The translations under genes and the position numbers were made by a program. This document shows, piece after piece, positions 7,214-15,039 of a DNA stretch of 18,409 nt (position 1 is the stretch's first letter; each line of letters opens with the position of its first letter). The DNA comes from Lachnospiraceae bacterium UBA7110 (lineage in GTDB: Bacteria > Bacillota > Clostridia > Lachnospirales > Lachnospiraceae), in assembly GCA_002492295.1 (NCBI GenBank), contig DKYC01000082.1, positions 1-18,409 on the forward strand, in the 5' to 3' direction. The notes beneath the pieces are model-generated. The model was not told the DNA's origin. It worked only from the letters and a program-made list of their open reading frames with translations, and did no database searches.

Positions 7214-7554
7214 TTGTCTTATATTGAATACAGGAAACAGGGATGCGCAACCCTTTTCCGAATCATTTACATAAACATTATGCGATTGGACTTGTTGAGG
7301 GCGGACGGCGTGTTCTTTCCTGCAAAAACAAAGAGTATACTATCGCAAAAGGCAGCATGCTTCTCTTTAATCCGGGCGATAATCATGTCTGTGTGCAGAA
7401 TGGCAGCAGAAACCTTGATTATCAGGGATTGAATATTGAGGAGGAGGTTGAGAACGTGTATGCATACATGGAGCAGCATTTTGGCTTTTACGAAAATCCA
7501 AGCTACAATGACAGCCCTATGGATACATCGAGTTATATGCGGTTGGATTTGTGA
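7214..7554 (+). pseudogene. Remnant of an AraC-family regulator (cupin part only, frameshifted)
   Basis: The frame from 7243 reads MRNPFPNHLHKHYAIGLVEGG and later LLFNPGDNH and LDYQGLNI, the sugar/effector-binding cupin of AraC-type regulators. Upstream that frame meets a stop at 7225-7227, but another frame supplies the expected lead-in SYIEYR up to about 7234. One missing base in the AGGAAACAGGG stretch would join them (IEYR-ETGMRNPFPNH). After LNI the protein jumps to EEEVENVYAYMEQHFG, which resembles the linker before the helix-turn-helix, then diverges and stops at 7554. The DNA-binding domain is missing, so an internal deletion and a frameshift are both implied. It may once have regulated the operon upstream. 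No start codon with a good ribosome binding site is visible. Confidence 0.7.
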
Positions 7555-7562
7555 TACGTAAC

Positions 7563-7617
7563 AAAACCTTTGGATTTTGTCTATTTTCATCAAAAAATGA
7601 CAAAAATCAAAGGTTTT
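7563..7617. terminator. Bidirectional terminator-like hairpin before cstA
   Basis: AAAACCTTTGG... at 7563-7581 pairs with GACAAAAATC...TTTT at 7599-7617 over 19 positions, with one A-A mismatch and one G-U pair, around a 17-base loop. A-rich and T-rich ends flank the stem, so it could terminate on either strand. It lies between the AraC remnant and the cstA promoter. Confidence 0.65.
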
Positions 7618-7620
7618 CTA

Positions 7621-7648
7621 TTGCAATTTATCCAATACGGACTATAAT
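7621..7648 (+). promoter_or_regulatory. Predicted promoter of cstA
   Basis: TTGCAA (7621-7626) and TATAAT (7643-7648) are spaced by 16 bases, with cstA beginning at 7704. The -35 hexamer starts four bases after the preceding hairpin. Confidence 0.65.
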
Positions 7649-7665
7649 GAAAATGAAAACGAAAT

Positions 7666-7682
7666 GACAGTCGAAAACTGTC
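7666..7682 (+). promoter_or_regulatory. Small inverted repeat in the cstA 5' leader
   Basis: GACAGT-CGAAA-ACTGTC is a perfect 6-bp inverted repeat with a five-base loop, between the predicted transcription start and AGGAGGGG (7691-7698). It could be an operator or an mRNA hairpin eight bases ahead of the ribosome binding site. I do not recognise the motif. Confidence 0.4.
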
Positions 7683-7703
7683 AATTATGAAGGAGGGGTT
7701 AAT

Positions 7704-9203
7704 ATGTTAAGTTTTCTTTTATGTCTTGCACTTTTAATCGGCGGCTATTTTGTTTATGGCAAGATTGTCGATAATACCTTCGGTCCGGATGACCGAGAAA
7801 CGCCTGCGGTGCGGATAAATGACGGCATTGATTATGTCGTACTGCCGCAGTGGAAGCTGTTTCTTGTGCAGCTGCTCAATATCGCAGGTCTTGGTCCGAT
7901 ATTCGGTGCTTTGACAGGCGCACTGTGGGGACCGATTGTATTTTTATGGATTACGTTTGGTACGATTTTTGCCGGCGGCGTACACGATTATTTTTCTGGT
8001 ATGCTTTCCGAGCGAAATGAAGGCGCCTCTATTTCCGAGATTACAGGTATATACCTTGGCGGCGGAATGAAAAACGTGATGCGTGTATTCAGCGTGATTC
8101 TGTTAATTATGGTAGGTACCGTATTTGCCGTAGGACCTGCCGGACTGATACAGCTTTTGTTCAGCAATGCCGGTTTTACAAACATCCTGTCAAGCAAAAT
8201 GATGTGGCTTATCGTGATTTTGATTTATTATTTTATTGCCACTTTTATTTCCGTAGATAAAGTTATCGGTAAGATTTATCCCGTTTTCGGAATTTGCCTT
8301 ATTTTTATGGCGGTCGGTGTTGCTTTTGGTATCTTTACTAATTCCGAATACGTTATTCCCGAACTATGGAGCAACTTCCGCAATATGCATCCTGCCGCAA
8401 TTCAGACGCCGGTTTGGAGTTTTATGTTCATTACGGTTGCCTGCGGTGCAATTTCCGGTTTCCATGCAACACAATCGCCTCTTATGGCAAGATGTATGAA
8501 GTCCGAGCGTCAGGGACATATGGTATTCTATGGTGCAATGGTCAGCGAAGGAATTATCGCTTTGATTTGGGCGGCTGCAGGCTGCGCAATTTATGAAGGA
8601 GCCGATTTGATGGCAATGGGCGGCGGATGTCCTGCGACTGTTTACGATATCTGTAAAAAGACAATGGGTTCCGTAGGGCTTATCCTTGCGATGCTTGGTG
8701 TTATCGCCTGTCCGATTACTTCCGGAGATACTGCGTTTCGTTCCGCACGTCTTACATTGGCAGATTGGTTCAAGCTGGACCAGAAATCGTATGCAAACCG
8801 ATTAAAGCTCTGTATTCCTGTTTTGGGAATTGGTGCTATATTAGGAATCGGAAATGCACTTGGCAAAATTGACTACAATATTATTTGGCGTTACTTTAGC
8901 TGGAGCAATCAGACATTGGCAATGATTGTCTTATGGACGGCAAGCATGTATCTGTTCCAGCAAAAGAAAAATTACTGGATTACAGCTGTACCTGCAACTT
9001 TTATGAGCGCAGTTTCCAGTACATATTTCCTGTTAGGAACAGAATGCTTAGGACAGTTCCTTAACAAGTTTGAAATTGTTGACGGTAAAAAGACACTGGT
9101 GGCATATAATACAATTGTCGCATATCCTATCGGCATCCTTTTTGCTGTTCTACTACTGTTTATCTTTATACGTGCTACAAAAAAACAAGCAGCAAAGGCA
9201 TAA
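7704..9203 (+). CDS. cstA: Carbon starvation protein CstA-family transporter
   Basis: This encodes a 499-residue polytopic membrane protein of the CstA family. Members import peptides or pyruvate when preferred carbon is short. The family landmarks are near the N-terminus: the GPDDRETPA segment (family consensus is close to D..R.TPA), LNIAGLGPIFGALTGALWGP, and VHDYFSGMLSERNEGASI. Many hydrophobic helices follow, including FMFITVACGAISGFHATQSP and GVIACPITSGDTAFRS. It is shorter than E. coli CstA (about 700 residues), as I expect for the compact Firmicutes form. It has its own promoter and a terminator, so it is monocistronic. Start ATG 7704 has AGGAGGGG five bases upstream. Whether the substrate is peptide or pyruvate cannot be decided here. 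Confidence 0.92.
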   Translation: MLSFLLCLALLIGGYFVYGKIVDNTFGPDDRETPAVRINDGIDYVVLPQWKLFLVQLLNIAGLGPIFGALTGALWGPIVFLWITFGTIFAGGVHDYFSGMLSERNEGASISEITGIYLGGGMKNVMRVFSVILLIMVGTVFAVGPAGLIQLLFSNAGFTNILSSKMMWLIVILIYYFIATFISVDKVIGKIYPVFGICLIFMAVGVAFGIFTNSEYVIPELWSNFRNMHPAAIQTPVWSFMFITVACGAISGFHATQSPLMARCMKSERQGHMVFYGAMVSEGIIALIWAAAGCAIYEGADLMAMGGGCPATVYDICKKTMGSVGLILAMLGVIACPITSGDTAFRSARLTLADWFKLDQKSYANRLKLCIPVLGIGAILGIGNALGKIDYNIIWRYFSWSNQTLAMIVLWTASMYLFQQKKNYWITAVPATFMSAVSSTYFLLGTECLGQFLNKFEIVDGKKTLVAYNTIVAYPIGILFAVLLLFIFIRATKKQAAKA

Positions 9204-9208
9204 TTTAT

Positions 9209-9246
9209 CTGCCAGCCGCTCCTTCCAACAGGCGACTGGCAGTTTT
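9209..9246 (+). terminator. Terminator after cstA
   Basis: CTGCCAGCCGC (9209-9219) pairs with GCGACTGGCAG (9232-9242), with one C-A mismatch, followed by TTTT. It starts five bases after the cstA stop. Confidence 0.8.
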
Positions 9247-9261
9247 CCTTTAAAGGAGATA

Positions 9262-9319
9262 GATTGAAAGATCTTTGATTTTTCAATCGGCAAATTTGTG
9301 CAGAGGCGCAAATTCGCAG
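9262..9319 (+). repeat. Clustered short repeats upstream of the two-TM hypothetical gene
   Basis: An 8-bp inverted repeat (GATTGAAA 9262-9269, TTTCAATC 9281-9288) is followed by a near-direct repeat (GCAAATTTGTGCAG at 9290-9303, GCAAATTCGCAG at 9308-9319). The latter also forms a nine-pair hairpin with an AGAG loop (9293-9301 with 9306-9314). No clear promoter is visible in the same stretch, so a regulatory role is only a guess. Confidence 0.35.
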
Positions 9320-9344
9320 GTTGAGAAGGGAGTATGGCTATTTT

Positions 9345-10352
9345 ATGATATTCAAATCAATACAACTTAGCAAAAAAAGCCTGGATACGGCGGAGCTGGC
9401 TGCCGACAAAAAAAACTGCAGACGTTTTGGCCCGTGCGGCGTGGGCAGGAAGGCATTGTATCTGAACAGTTTTTATATTGACCGCAAGTATTATATCCCT
9501 TATTCCGGCATTTCTCGCGTATTTAAGCGTATTGCCATGAGCAAAGGGGGATTTTCGCATAAAGGGATTTTTGCCTCGATTCCTTATTTGGTTGTGGAGT
9601 ATGACAATGGCAAGGAAAAGCAATGTACGTTTAAACATGAAGAACAGATAGACCAATTAATTGCATATCTGAAACGCGAACATCCTGAAATGAAATATGT
9701 AAGCGCCGCAGTAGAAAAACGTCTGAAGAAAAAGGAGCAGGAACGCGTTGCGCGAAGACAGGTGACGCTATCCGCGCAGGCGCAGGAAAGTATTCAAATT
9801 CTTCAGGACGCAAAGGCTTATTTGGAACAAAAGCCCGAGCTTGGCAATGAGCTTAGTTTATCGGCGAGGAAAAAACGTGTGTTTCTCTGTACCAGCCCCA
9901 GCTACCGATGGGTGGCGCTTGCCATTACGCTGTTAGGGCTTGCATCACTGCTTTATGGCGTTTTTTCACTTGTTTATCATAGAGGATTTGCAGTATACTT
10001 TCTCCTGTTTGGCTTCGCTGCGATTTTTATGTTTGCAGGGTTAAGCGTTCTGCCCACTGCCCGTAACAATAAAACTGCAGTCATGAAACGTGCCCAAAAG
10101 GCGCAGGATGCCATGCGCCGTTACCTTGAAGGAAAACCTAATTTTCCGCTGCCTGTTTATTATGCGCATCCTGTTGTTTTAGGGCGTATGTGCCGTGCGA
10201 TTGAGGAAGGGCGATGCAGTACAATATCTGACGCGCTCGAAACCGTAAAACGTGATTTAAAGGCACTGAACTCCAGTGTGGAGGTTGATGAGGAGGAATA
10301 TGAGGAAGTTGTTGCCATTAAGGCGATGTTTTTAAATGAGGATTACCGGTAG
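9345..10352 (+). CDS. Conserved hypothetical protein with PH-like N-terminus and two TM segments
   Basis: The protein has 335 residues if it starts at ATG 9345. GAAGGGAG at 9325-9332 is a rather distant ribosome binding site, so an earlier TTG at 9321 cannot be excluded. The first 115 residues are soluble and beta-rich in appearance, with KKNCRRFGPCGVGRKALYLN and IPYLVVEYDNGKEKQCTF, a little like PH/bacterial-PH folds. A charged, probably helical region follows (residues 120-165). Two hydrophobic helices lie near 188-211 and 215-236, and then a cytoplasmic-looking acidic C-terminus. I recognise the sequence style as a Lachnospiraceae conserved hypothetical but know no function. It stands alone between two terminator or promoter regions. 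An envelope-associated role is only suggested by the membrane helices. Confidence 0.75.
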   Translation: MIFKSIQLSKKSLDTAELAADKKNCRRFGPCGVGRKALYLNSFYIDRKYYIPYSGISRVFKRIAMSKGGFSHKGIFASIPYLVVEYDNGKEKQCTFKHEEQIDQLIAYLKREHPEMKYVSAAVEKRLKKKEQERVARRQVTLSAQAQESIQILQDAKAYLEQKPELGNELSLSARKKRVFLCTSPSYRWVALAITLLGLASLLYGVFSLVYHRGFAVYFLLFGFAAIFMFAGLSVLPTARNNKTAVMKRAQKAQDAMRRYLEGKPNFPLPVYYAHPVVLGRMCRAIEEGRCSTISDALETVKRDLKALNSSVEVDEEEYEEVVAIKAMFLNEDYR

Positions 10353-10403
10353 ATTGTGAAGCGGGTTTAGGAAAATATTTAACGGCAGCAAATGCAAAAC
10401 ATG

Positions 10404-10432
10404 TTGACATTGCACGAAATATGACATATGAT
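10404..10432 (+). promoter_or_regulatory. Predicted promoter of the small membrane protein gene
   Basis: TTGACA (10404-10409) and TATGAT (10427-10432) are separated by 17 bases, which is near consensus. The coding start is at 10481, preceded by a GGGGGG ribosome binding site at 10470-10475. Confidence 0.75.
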
Positions 10433-10480
10433 TAAAGTCGTGTTTATCCTTAAACGCATTATTATAAAAGGGGGGAAATT

Positions 10481-10942
10481 ATGTACTCAACATTTCTGGC
10501 AATAATAGGTGTTTACCTGATTGCTGTACTTGCTGTCGTGATAGTGATTTATGTGCTTTATGGCATTTCGCACATGAAGGCGCTAAAGGCTTTGGGCTAT
10601 GATAAGCCATGGATGGCTTGGATTCCGTTTGCAAATTACTGGGCGCTCGCGGAAGTGGTATTGAATGGACAGGAGAGTATAACTCTTTTCGATTCATTGA
10701 ATATTCCCGCGATGCTGTTTAAGCTTTGGTGGGTAATTGCATTTTGCGTCTCGTATATTCCGGGATTGGGAGCAATTCTGAATGTGGCATTAAGGGTAAT
10801 CTGCCTGGGTACATGCTACACAAAGATTTATGCAAGACTGGATAGAACGGATGAGAAGGATACGCAGGTGCTTGGCTATGTATCAGGATTTATTTCCATC
10901 GTTGCTTCGTGTAAATTTCTTGCGGGGAAATACAACAACTGA
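10481..10942 (+). CDS. Small multi-pass membrane protein, DUF5684-like
   Basis: This encodes a 153-residue hydrophobic protein. A first helix spans residues 5-28. It is followed by a conserved-looking amphipathic stretch, KALGYDKPWMAWIPFANYWALAEV, of the kind seen in small integral membrane proteins of Firmicutes (DUF5684 and relatives). Further hydrophobic segments lie around residues 80-110 and 127-145. It has no recognisable catalytic motif. The gene has its own near-consensus promoter and a terminator, so it is transcribed alone. The function is unknown; the family assignment is from memory of the motif and could be wrong. Confidence 0.7.
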   Translation: MYSTFLAIIGVYLIAVLAVVIVIYVLYGISHMKALKALGYDKPWMAWIPFANYWALAEVVLNGQESITLFDSLNIPAMLFKLWWVIAFCVSYIPGLGAILNVALRVICLGTCYTKIYARLDRTDEKDTQVLGYVSGFISIVASCKFLAGKYNN

Positions 10943-10975
10943 TTTGGCAATCACGGTAACTAATTAATGATAAGG

Positions 10976-11007
10976 CACTCAGACATGTGACATGTTTGGG
11001 TGTTTTT
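10976..11007 (+). terminator. Terminator after the small membrane protein gene
   Basis: CACTCAGACATG (10976-10987) pairs with CATGTTTGGGTG (10991-11002) over 12 pairs with two G-U, a TGA loop, and TTTTT after it. Confidence 0.85.
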
Positions 11008-11042
11008 CTGTATAGAAATGTATTTGTTATGGATGGTGGCAA

Positions 11043-11071
11043 TTGACACGATTGTGCGTAATTGATAGAAT
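11043..11071 (+). promoter_or_regulatory. Predicted promoter of the hybrid kinase gene
   Basis: TTGACA (11043-11048) and TAGAAT (11066-11071) are 17 bases apart. A TATAAT at 11073-11078 also exists but is 24 bases from this -35. The kinase start is about 95 bases downstream. Confidence 0.6.
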
Positions 11072-11171
11072 ATATAATAGGTAATTCGTCTGTTTTTAAG
11101 TACCGCAATGAGATTGAATGAAAATACGCAAGCACTGTTTTAAAACGCGGCGGTGTGTGAGGAGGATATTA

Positions 11172-14100
11172 ATGTATCATTGTCATGTATGTTTTTATTT
11201 TATCGGAAAACAAAGTCAGATGTTTGAAACAATTAAAGGCGTGCCGGCGATTAATCCGTTTGACTATGAATTTATAGAGAGTGAAGGTCCATGCAAGGAG
11301 TCTGCGGAAAAGGCAGATGTGATTTTGGCGGATCTGCGGGAAAATGACGCGGCAGATACCGCGCGTAGTCTTACCGCATGGAAAAAGCCGGAGGCAGATT
11401 TAATCCTTTTGGCAGAACAGGAGCAGTTTGAGGGTATGGCGGACTGTTTAAATAAGGTTACGGATATTTGGACGGTGCCGATAAGTGATTCCGTGCTGCA
11501 GTTTCATTTTTTGCGGTGGCAGCAGAACTTTAAAATGAGGAAGGATTTCTGGCAGACAAGTCAGTATTTGGAGCGAACAATCAACAGTATTCCGAATTTA
11601 ATCTGGTATAAGGATAAAAACGGTATTCATGAAAAAGTGAATGACAGCTTTTGCAGGACAGTCAATAAAACAAAGGAGCAGGTACAGGGACGCGGCCACG
11701 CATATATCTGGGATGTGGAACAGGATGATCCTGTCTGTATCGAATCGGAACGGATTGTTATGGAAAAGCGGGAAACCCGTATTACGGAGGAAACCATTCA
11801 AACCGGCGATGGAACAAGAATCCTCACAACATATAAATCCCCGCTGTATGATTTGGACGGCAGTGTTATGGGAACTGTGGGCGTGGGAATTGACATCACG
11901 AATGAGCGCGCCTATGCGCAGGAGCTTATCAGAAAAAACCAAACGCTGGAGATGCTTTTTACGACGATGGACTGCGGTGTCATGTGTCATACAATGGATG
12001 GAAAGCGCATTATTAACATAAACCGGGCAGCCTTGGATATTTTGGGATATGAATCAATCGATGATTTGGAAAAAGACGGATTTTTTGTTATCGCACCATC
12101 CGTAGTGGAGGAAGACAGGAATAAGCTCCAAAAGTGTATTCAGTCATTGAAAAACGTGGGGGACAGCGTCAGTCTGGAGTACCGTGTCCGCCATCAGGAT
12201 GGGGAACTGATTCATGTATTGGGCAGTTTTAAGCTTGTGGAAGAGGACGGCGAGCTGTGCTGCCAACGCTTCCTTTTGGACCGTACAGCGCAGAAACTGC
12301 AGGAAGAGGAAGAACGGTTAAGGGATAAGCGGGAACAGCTGGAGCTCATACAGGCATTGAGTATCGATTATAATCTTGTATGTTTCTTTGATTTGGAAAC
12401 AGGCGTTGGAAAGGCACTTCGCATTAGTGAATGCAGAAATAATATATTGGAGCCGATTTTTTCCGGAGAGCTGTTTTTGGAGGAATGTATGGGGCGCTAC
12501 ATAGATGCGGGTGTTTATGAGGAAGATAAGGAAATGCTGCGGCGTGCGGTTTCGAAGGAGCAGCTGAAAGCGGAGCTTTTGGAGAAGCCGATAACGCATA
12601 TTAATTACCGTATCACCTGCTGTGGTGACATGCGGTATTTTCAGATGAAGGCGGTGCGCGCGGGAGAATGGAATAAAAACCATAGCATCGTTTTGGGCTT
12701 TCGCAGTGTGGATGAGGAAACACGCAGTGAGCGGGAGAAAAAGGCACTGTTGGAGAATGCGCTTTCTCAGGCCAATCGGGCGAATAAGGCAAAGAGTACG
12801 TTCCTCTCCAATATGTCCCATGATATCCGCACCCCGATGAATGCCATTATCGGGTTTACGGCGCTTGCAATTACACATATTGACCGCAAGGAACAGGTGG
12901 AGGAATACCTTAAAAAGATAATGACATCAGGCAATCATCTGCTGAGTCTGATTAATGATGTTTTGGACATGAGCCATATTGAAAGCGGAAAAATCCATTT
13001 GGAGGAGGAACCGTGCAGCCTGCCTGATATTATGCATGAGCTGCGAAACATTATTCAGGCGGATATCCATGCGAAGCAGCTGGATTTGTATATGGATGCT
13101 GTTGATATTCATAATGAGGAAATCTGCTGTGACAGGCTGCGCCTGAATCAGGTGCTTTTGAATCTGTTGAGCAATGCCATTAAGTATACGGGTGCAGGCG
13201 GTATGGTCAGCATGAAAGTGATTGAAAAGGGCGGCGCCCCGGCAGGGTATGCTAATTATGAATTCCGCATTAAGGATACTGGAATTGGCATGAGTGAGGA
13301 ATTCGTTGCGCATATTTTTGAACCGTTTGAGCGGGAGCGCAATTCTACAATCAGTGGCATTCAGGGAACCGGGCTTGGAATGGCGATTACCAAAAATATT
13401 GTGGATATGATGAACGGCACCATTGAGGTAAAGAGCAGGCAGAAGATGGGAACGGAGTGTATTGTATCCCTTCCGCTTCGCTTGGACGGTGAAGGGAAAA
13501 AGGAGCCGCAGTCCATTCCGGAGCTGACTGGTCTGCGTGCGTTGGTAGTGGATGACGATTTCAACACCTGTGACAATGTATCATGCATGCTCCAGCAGAT
13601 TGGTCTGCGTGCGGAGTGGACGCTGTCGGGAAAAGAGGCAGTTTTGCGCACGCGCCAGTCCGTCATGCGGGATGACCCGTATTCTGTATACATAATTGAC
13701 TGGCTTTTGCCCGATATGAATGGTGTTGAGGTGGCAAGGAGGATTCGACAGGAAACAGGAAAGGATGTTCCGATTATTGTCCTGACAGCATATGACTGGA
13801 CTGACATTGAGGAGGAAGCGCGGGAGGCAGGTGTGACCGCATTCTGCAGTAAGCCGCTGTTTTTCTCAGAACTGCGGGGATGTCTTTATTCCATTGTAAA
13901 TGTTGATAATGCAAAGAAGCCTCATGAGGCGTCAAACGAGCCGCTTCGTACCGGGCGTATTCTGCTTGCGGAGGACAATGTGTTAAATCAGGAAATTGCT
14001 GTTGCGATTTTGGAGGAAGCCGGATTTTCCGTAGAGGTTGCATCGAATGGTCAAATTGCGGTGGATATGCTCAAGGGCTCGGAGCCGGGATATTATCAGG

Positions 14101-14342
14101 TTGTGCTGATGGATGTGCAGATGCCTGTGATGAACGGATATGAGGCGACACGGGCAATCAGGAAACTGGAAAATCAAGAGTTGGCAGCGCTTCCCGTTTT
14201 GGCAATGACGGCAAATGCCTTTGAGGAGGATAAGCAGGAGGCACTCAGAAGCGGAATGGACGGACATATTGCGAAACCGATTGATATCAGGACGCTGATG
14301 GGAATGCTGGATGAGGTGCTTGGAAAAAGGAAAACGCTTTAG
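11172..14342 (+). CDS. Soluble hybrid sensor histidine kinase with PAS domains and two receivers
   Basis: The protein has 1056 residues from ATG 11172, which has GAGGAGG (11159-11165) six bases upstream. Residues 1-120 look like a degenerate receiver: ADVILADL keeps an Asp, but the usual Lys position reads VPISD. PAS-like domains follow (IPNLIWYKDKNG; MDCGVMCHTMDGKRIININRA; a weaker third). Then come HisKA with His550 in SNMSHDIRTPMNAIIGF, HATPase_c (LNQVLLNLLSNAIKYT, DTGIGM, GTGLGM) and two receivers: REC1 with Asp843 in IIDWLLPDMNG, REC2 with Asp981 in VLMDVQMPVMNG. No transmembrane helix is visible, so it should sense a cytoplasmic signal. There is no output domain or adjacent response regulator, so its phosphorelay partner is elsewhere. 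The flavoprotein gene follows after 35 bases without a terminator. Confidence 0.93.
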   Translation: MYHCHVCFYFIGKQSQMFETIKGVPAINPFDYEFIESEGPCKESAEKADVILADLRENDAADTARSLTAWKKPEADLILLAEQEQFEGMADCLNKVTDIWTVPISDSVLQFHFLRWQQNFKMRKDFWQTSQYLERTINSIPNLIWYKDKNGIHEKVNDSFCRTVNKTKEQVQGRGHAYIWDVEQDDPVCIESERIVMEKRETRITEETIQTGDGTRILTTYKSPLYDLDGSVMGTVGVGIDITNERAYAQELIRKNQTLEMLFTTMDCGVMCHTMDGKRIININRAALDILGYESIDDLEKDGFFVIAPSVVEEDRNKLQKCIQSLKNVGDSVSLEYRVRHQDGELIHVLGSFKLVEEDGELCCQRFLLDRTAQKLQEEEERLRDKREQLELIQALSIDYNLVCFFDLETGVGKALRISECRNNILEPIFSGELFLEECMGRYIDAGVYEEDKEMLRRAVSKEQLKAELLEKPITHINYRITCCGDMRYFQMKAVRAGEWNKNHSIVLGFRSVDEETRSEREKKALLENALSQANRANKAKSTFLSNMSHDIRTPMNAIIGFTALAITHIDRKEQVEEYLKKIMTSGNHLLSLINDVLDMSHIESGKIHLEEEPCSLPDIMHELRNIIQADIHAKQLDLYMDAVDIHNEEICCDRLRLNQVLLNLLSNAIKYTGAGGMVSMKVIEKGGAPAGYANYEFRIKDTGIGMSEEFVAHIFEPFERERNSTISGIQGTGLGMAITKNIVDMMNGTIEVKSRQKMGTECIVSLPLRLDGEGKKEPQSIPELTGLRALVVDDDFNTCDNVSCMLQQIGLRAEWTLSGKEAVLRTRQSVMRDDPYSVYIIDWLLPDMNGVEVARRIRQETGKDVPIIVLTAYDWTDIEEEAREAGVTAFCSKPLFFSELRGCLYSIVNVDNAKKPHEASNEPLRTGRILLAEDNVLNQEIAVAILEEAGFSVEVASNGQIAVDMLKGSEPGYYQVVLMDVQMPVMNGYEATRAIRKLENQELAALPVLAMTANAFEEDKQEALRSGMDGHIAKPIDIRTLMGMLDEVLGKRKTL

Positions 14343-14377
14343 AAATCTATAATTTATGGGAAGGTGGATTTGATAAA

Positions 14378-14995
14378 ATGAAAGTGTTGATGATTAATGG
14401 AAGTCCGCGGCCGAACGGAAATACGGCGACTGCACTGCATGAAATGGAACGTATTTTTCAACAGGAGGATGTGGATGTCGAAATCATTTCCGTGGGAAAC
14501 CAGGCGATTCGCGGTTGTATCGGGTGTGTTTCCTGCAGGAAAACGGGAAAATGTGTTTTTGATGATATGGTCAATGAGACTGCCGCGAAGTTTGAAGAAT
14601 GCGACGGGATGGTGGTAGGAAGTCCTGTTTACTATGCGTCCGCAAACGCGACATTGGTGGCATTTTTGACAAGACTGTTTTACAGTACGCCCTTTGACAA
14701 AACGATGAAGGTCGGTGCCAGTGTCGTGGCGGCAAGAAGGGGCGGCTTGTCTGCCACATTTGATGAATTAAATAAATTTTTCACGATATCAGGGATGCCG
14801 GTAGCATCGGGACAGTATTGGAATAGTATTCACGGCGCGGCGCCGGGTGAGGCTTTACAGGACGGAGAGGGTCTGCAGGGGATGAGGACACTGGCGAGAA
14901 ATATGTCGTTTTTGATGAAAAGTATAGCGCTTGGTAAGGAACGATATGGGATTCCGCAAAAGGAAGATTTCCACCGAACCAATTTTATTCGTTAA
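14378..14995 (+). CDS. Iron-sulfur flavoprotein / NADPH-dependent FMN reductase family
   Basis: This encodes a 205-residue flavodoxin-fold redox protein. The FMN phosphate loop is GSPRPNGNT (residues 8-16). A compact cysteine motif, RGCIGCVSCRKTGKCVF, with Cys47, Cys50, Cys53 and Cys59 (CX2CX2CX5C), matches the 4Fe-4S ligand pattern of archaeal/clostridial iron-sulfur flavoproteins. The second flavin loop is GSPVYYASANATL. Members move electrons in anaerobic redox or oxygen-detoxification pathways, and the partner here is unknown. AAGGTGG lies upstream of ATG 14378. It is likely co-transcribed with the hybrid kinase, and guaA follows after 44 bases. Confidence 0.88.
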   Translation: MKVLMINGSPRPNGNTATALHEMERIFQQEDVDVEIISVGNQAIRGCIGCVSCRKTGKCVFDDMVNETAAKFEECDGMVVGSPVYYASANATLVAFLTRLFYSTPFDKTMKVGASVVAARRGGLSATFDELNKFFTISGMPVASGQYWNSIHGAAPGEALQDGEGLQGMRTLARNMSFLMKSIALGKERYGIPQKEDFHRTNFIR

Positions 14996-15039
14996 AATTT
15001 TACAGAAAATAAAGATACCGATACATGGAGGGAATACAG

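Noticed and set aside
11073..11078. TATAAT as the -10 of the kinase promoter
   Set aside because: It lies 24 bases from TTGACA. The TAGAAT at 11066-11071 has the right 17-base spacing.
14999..15030. TTTACA-N17-TACATG as a guaA promoter
   Set aside because: The start point would fall on the ribosome binding site, leaving almost no leader; the match is probably chance.
14996..15039. Purine riboswitch upstream of guaA
   Set aside because: The 44-base gap is too short and no three-way junction is visible.
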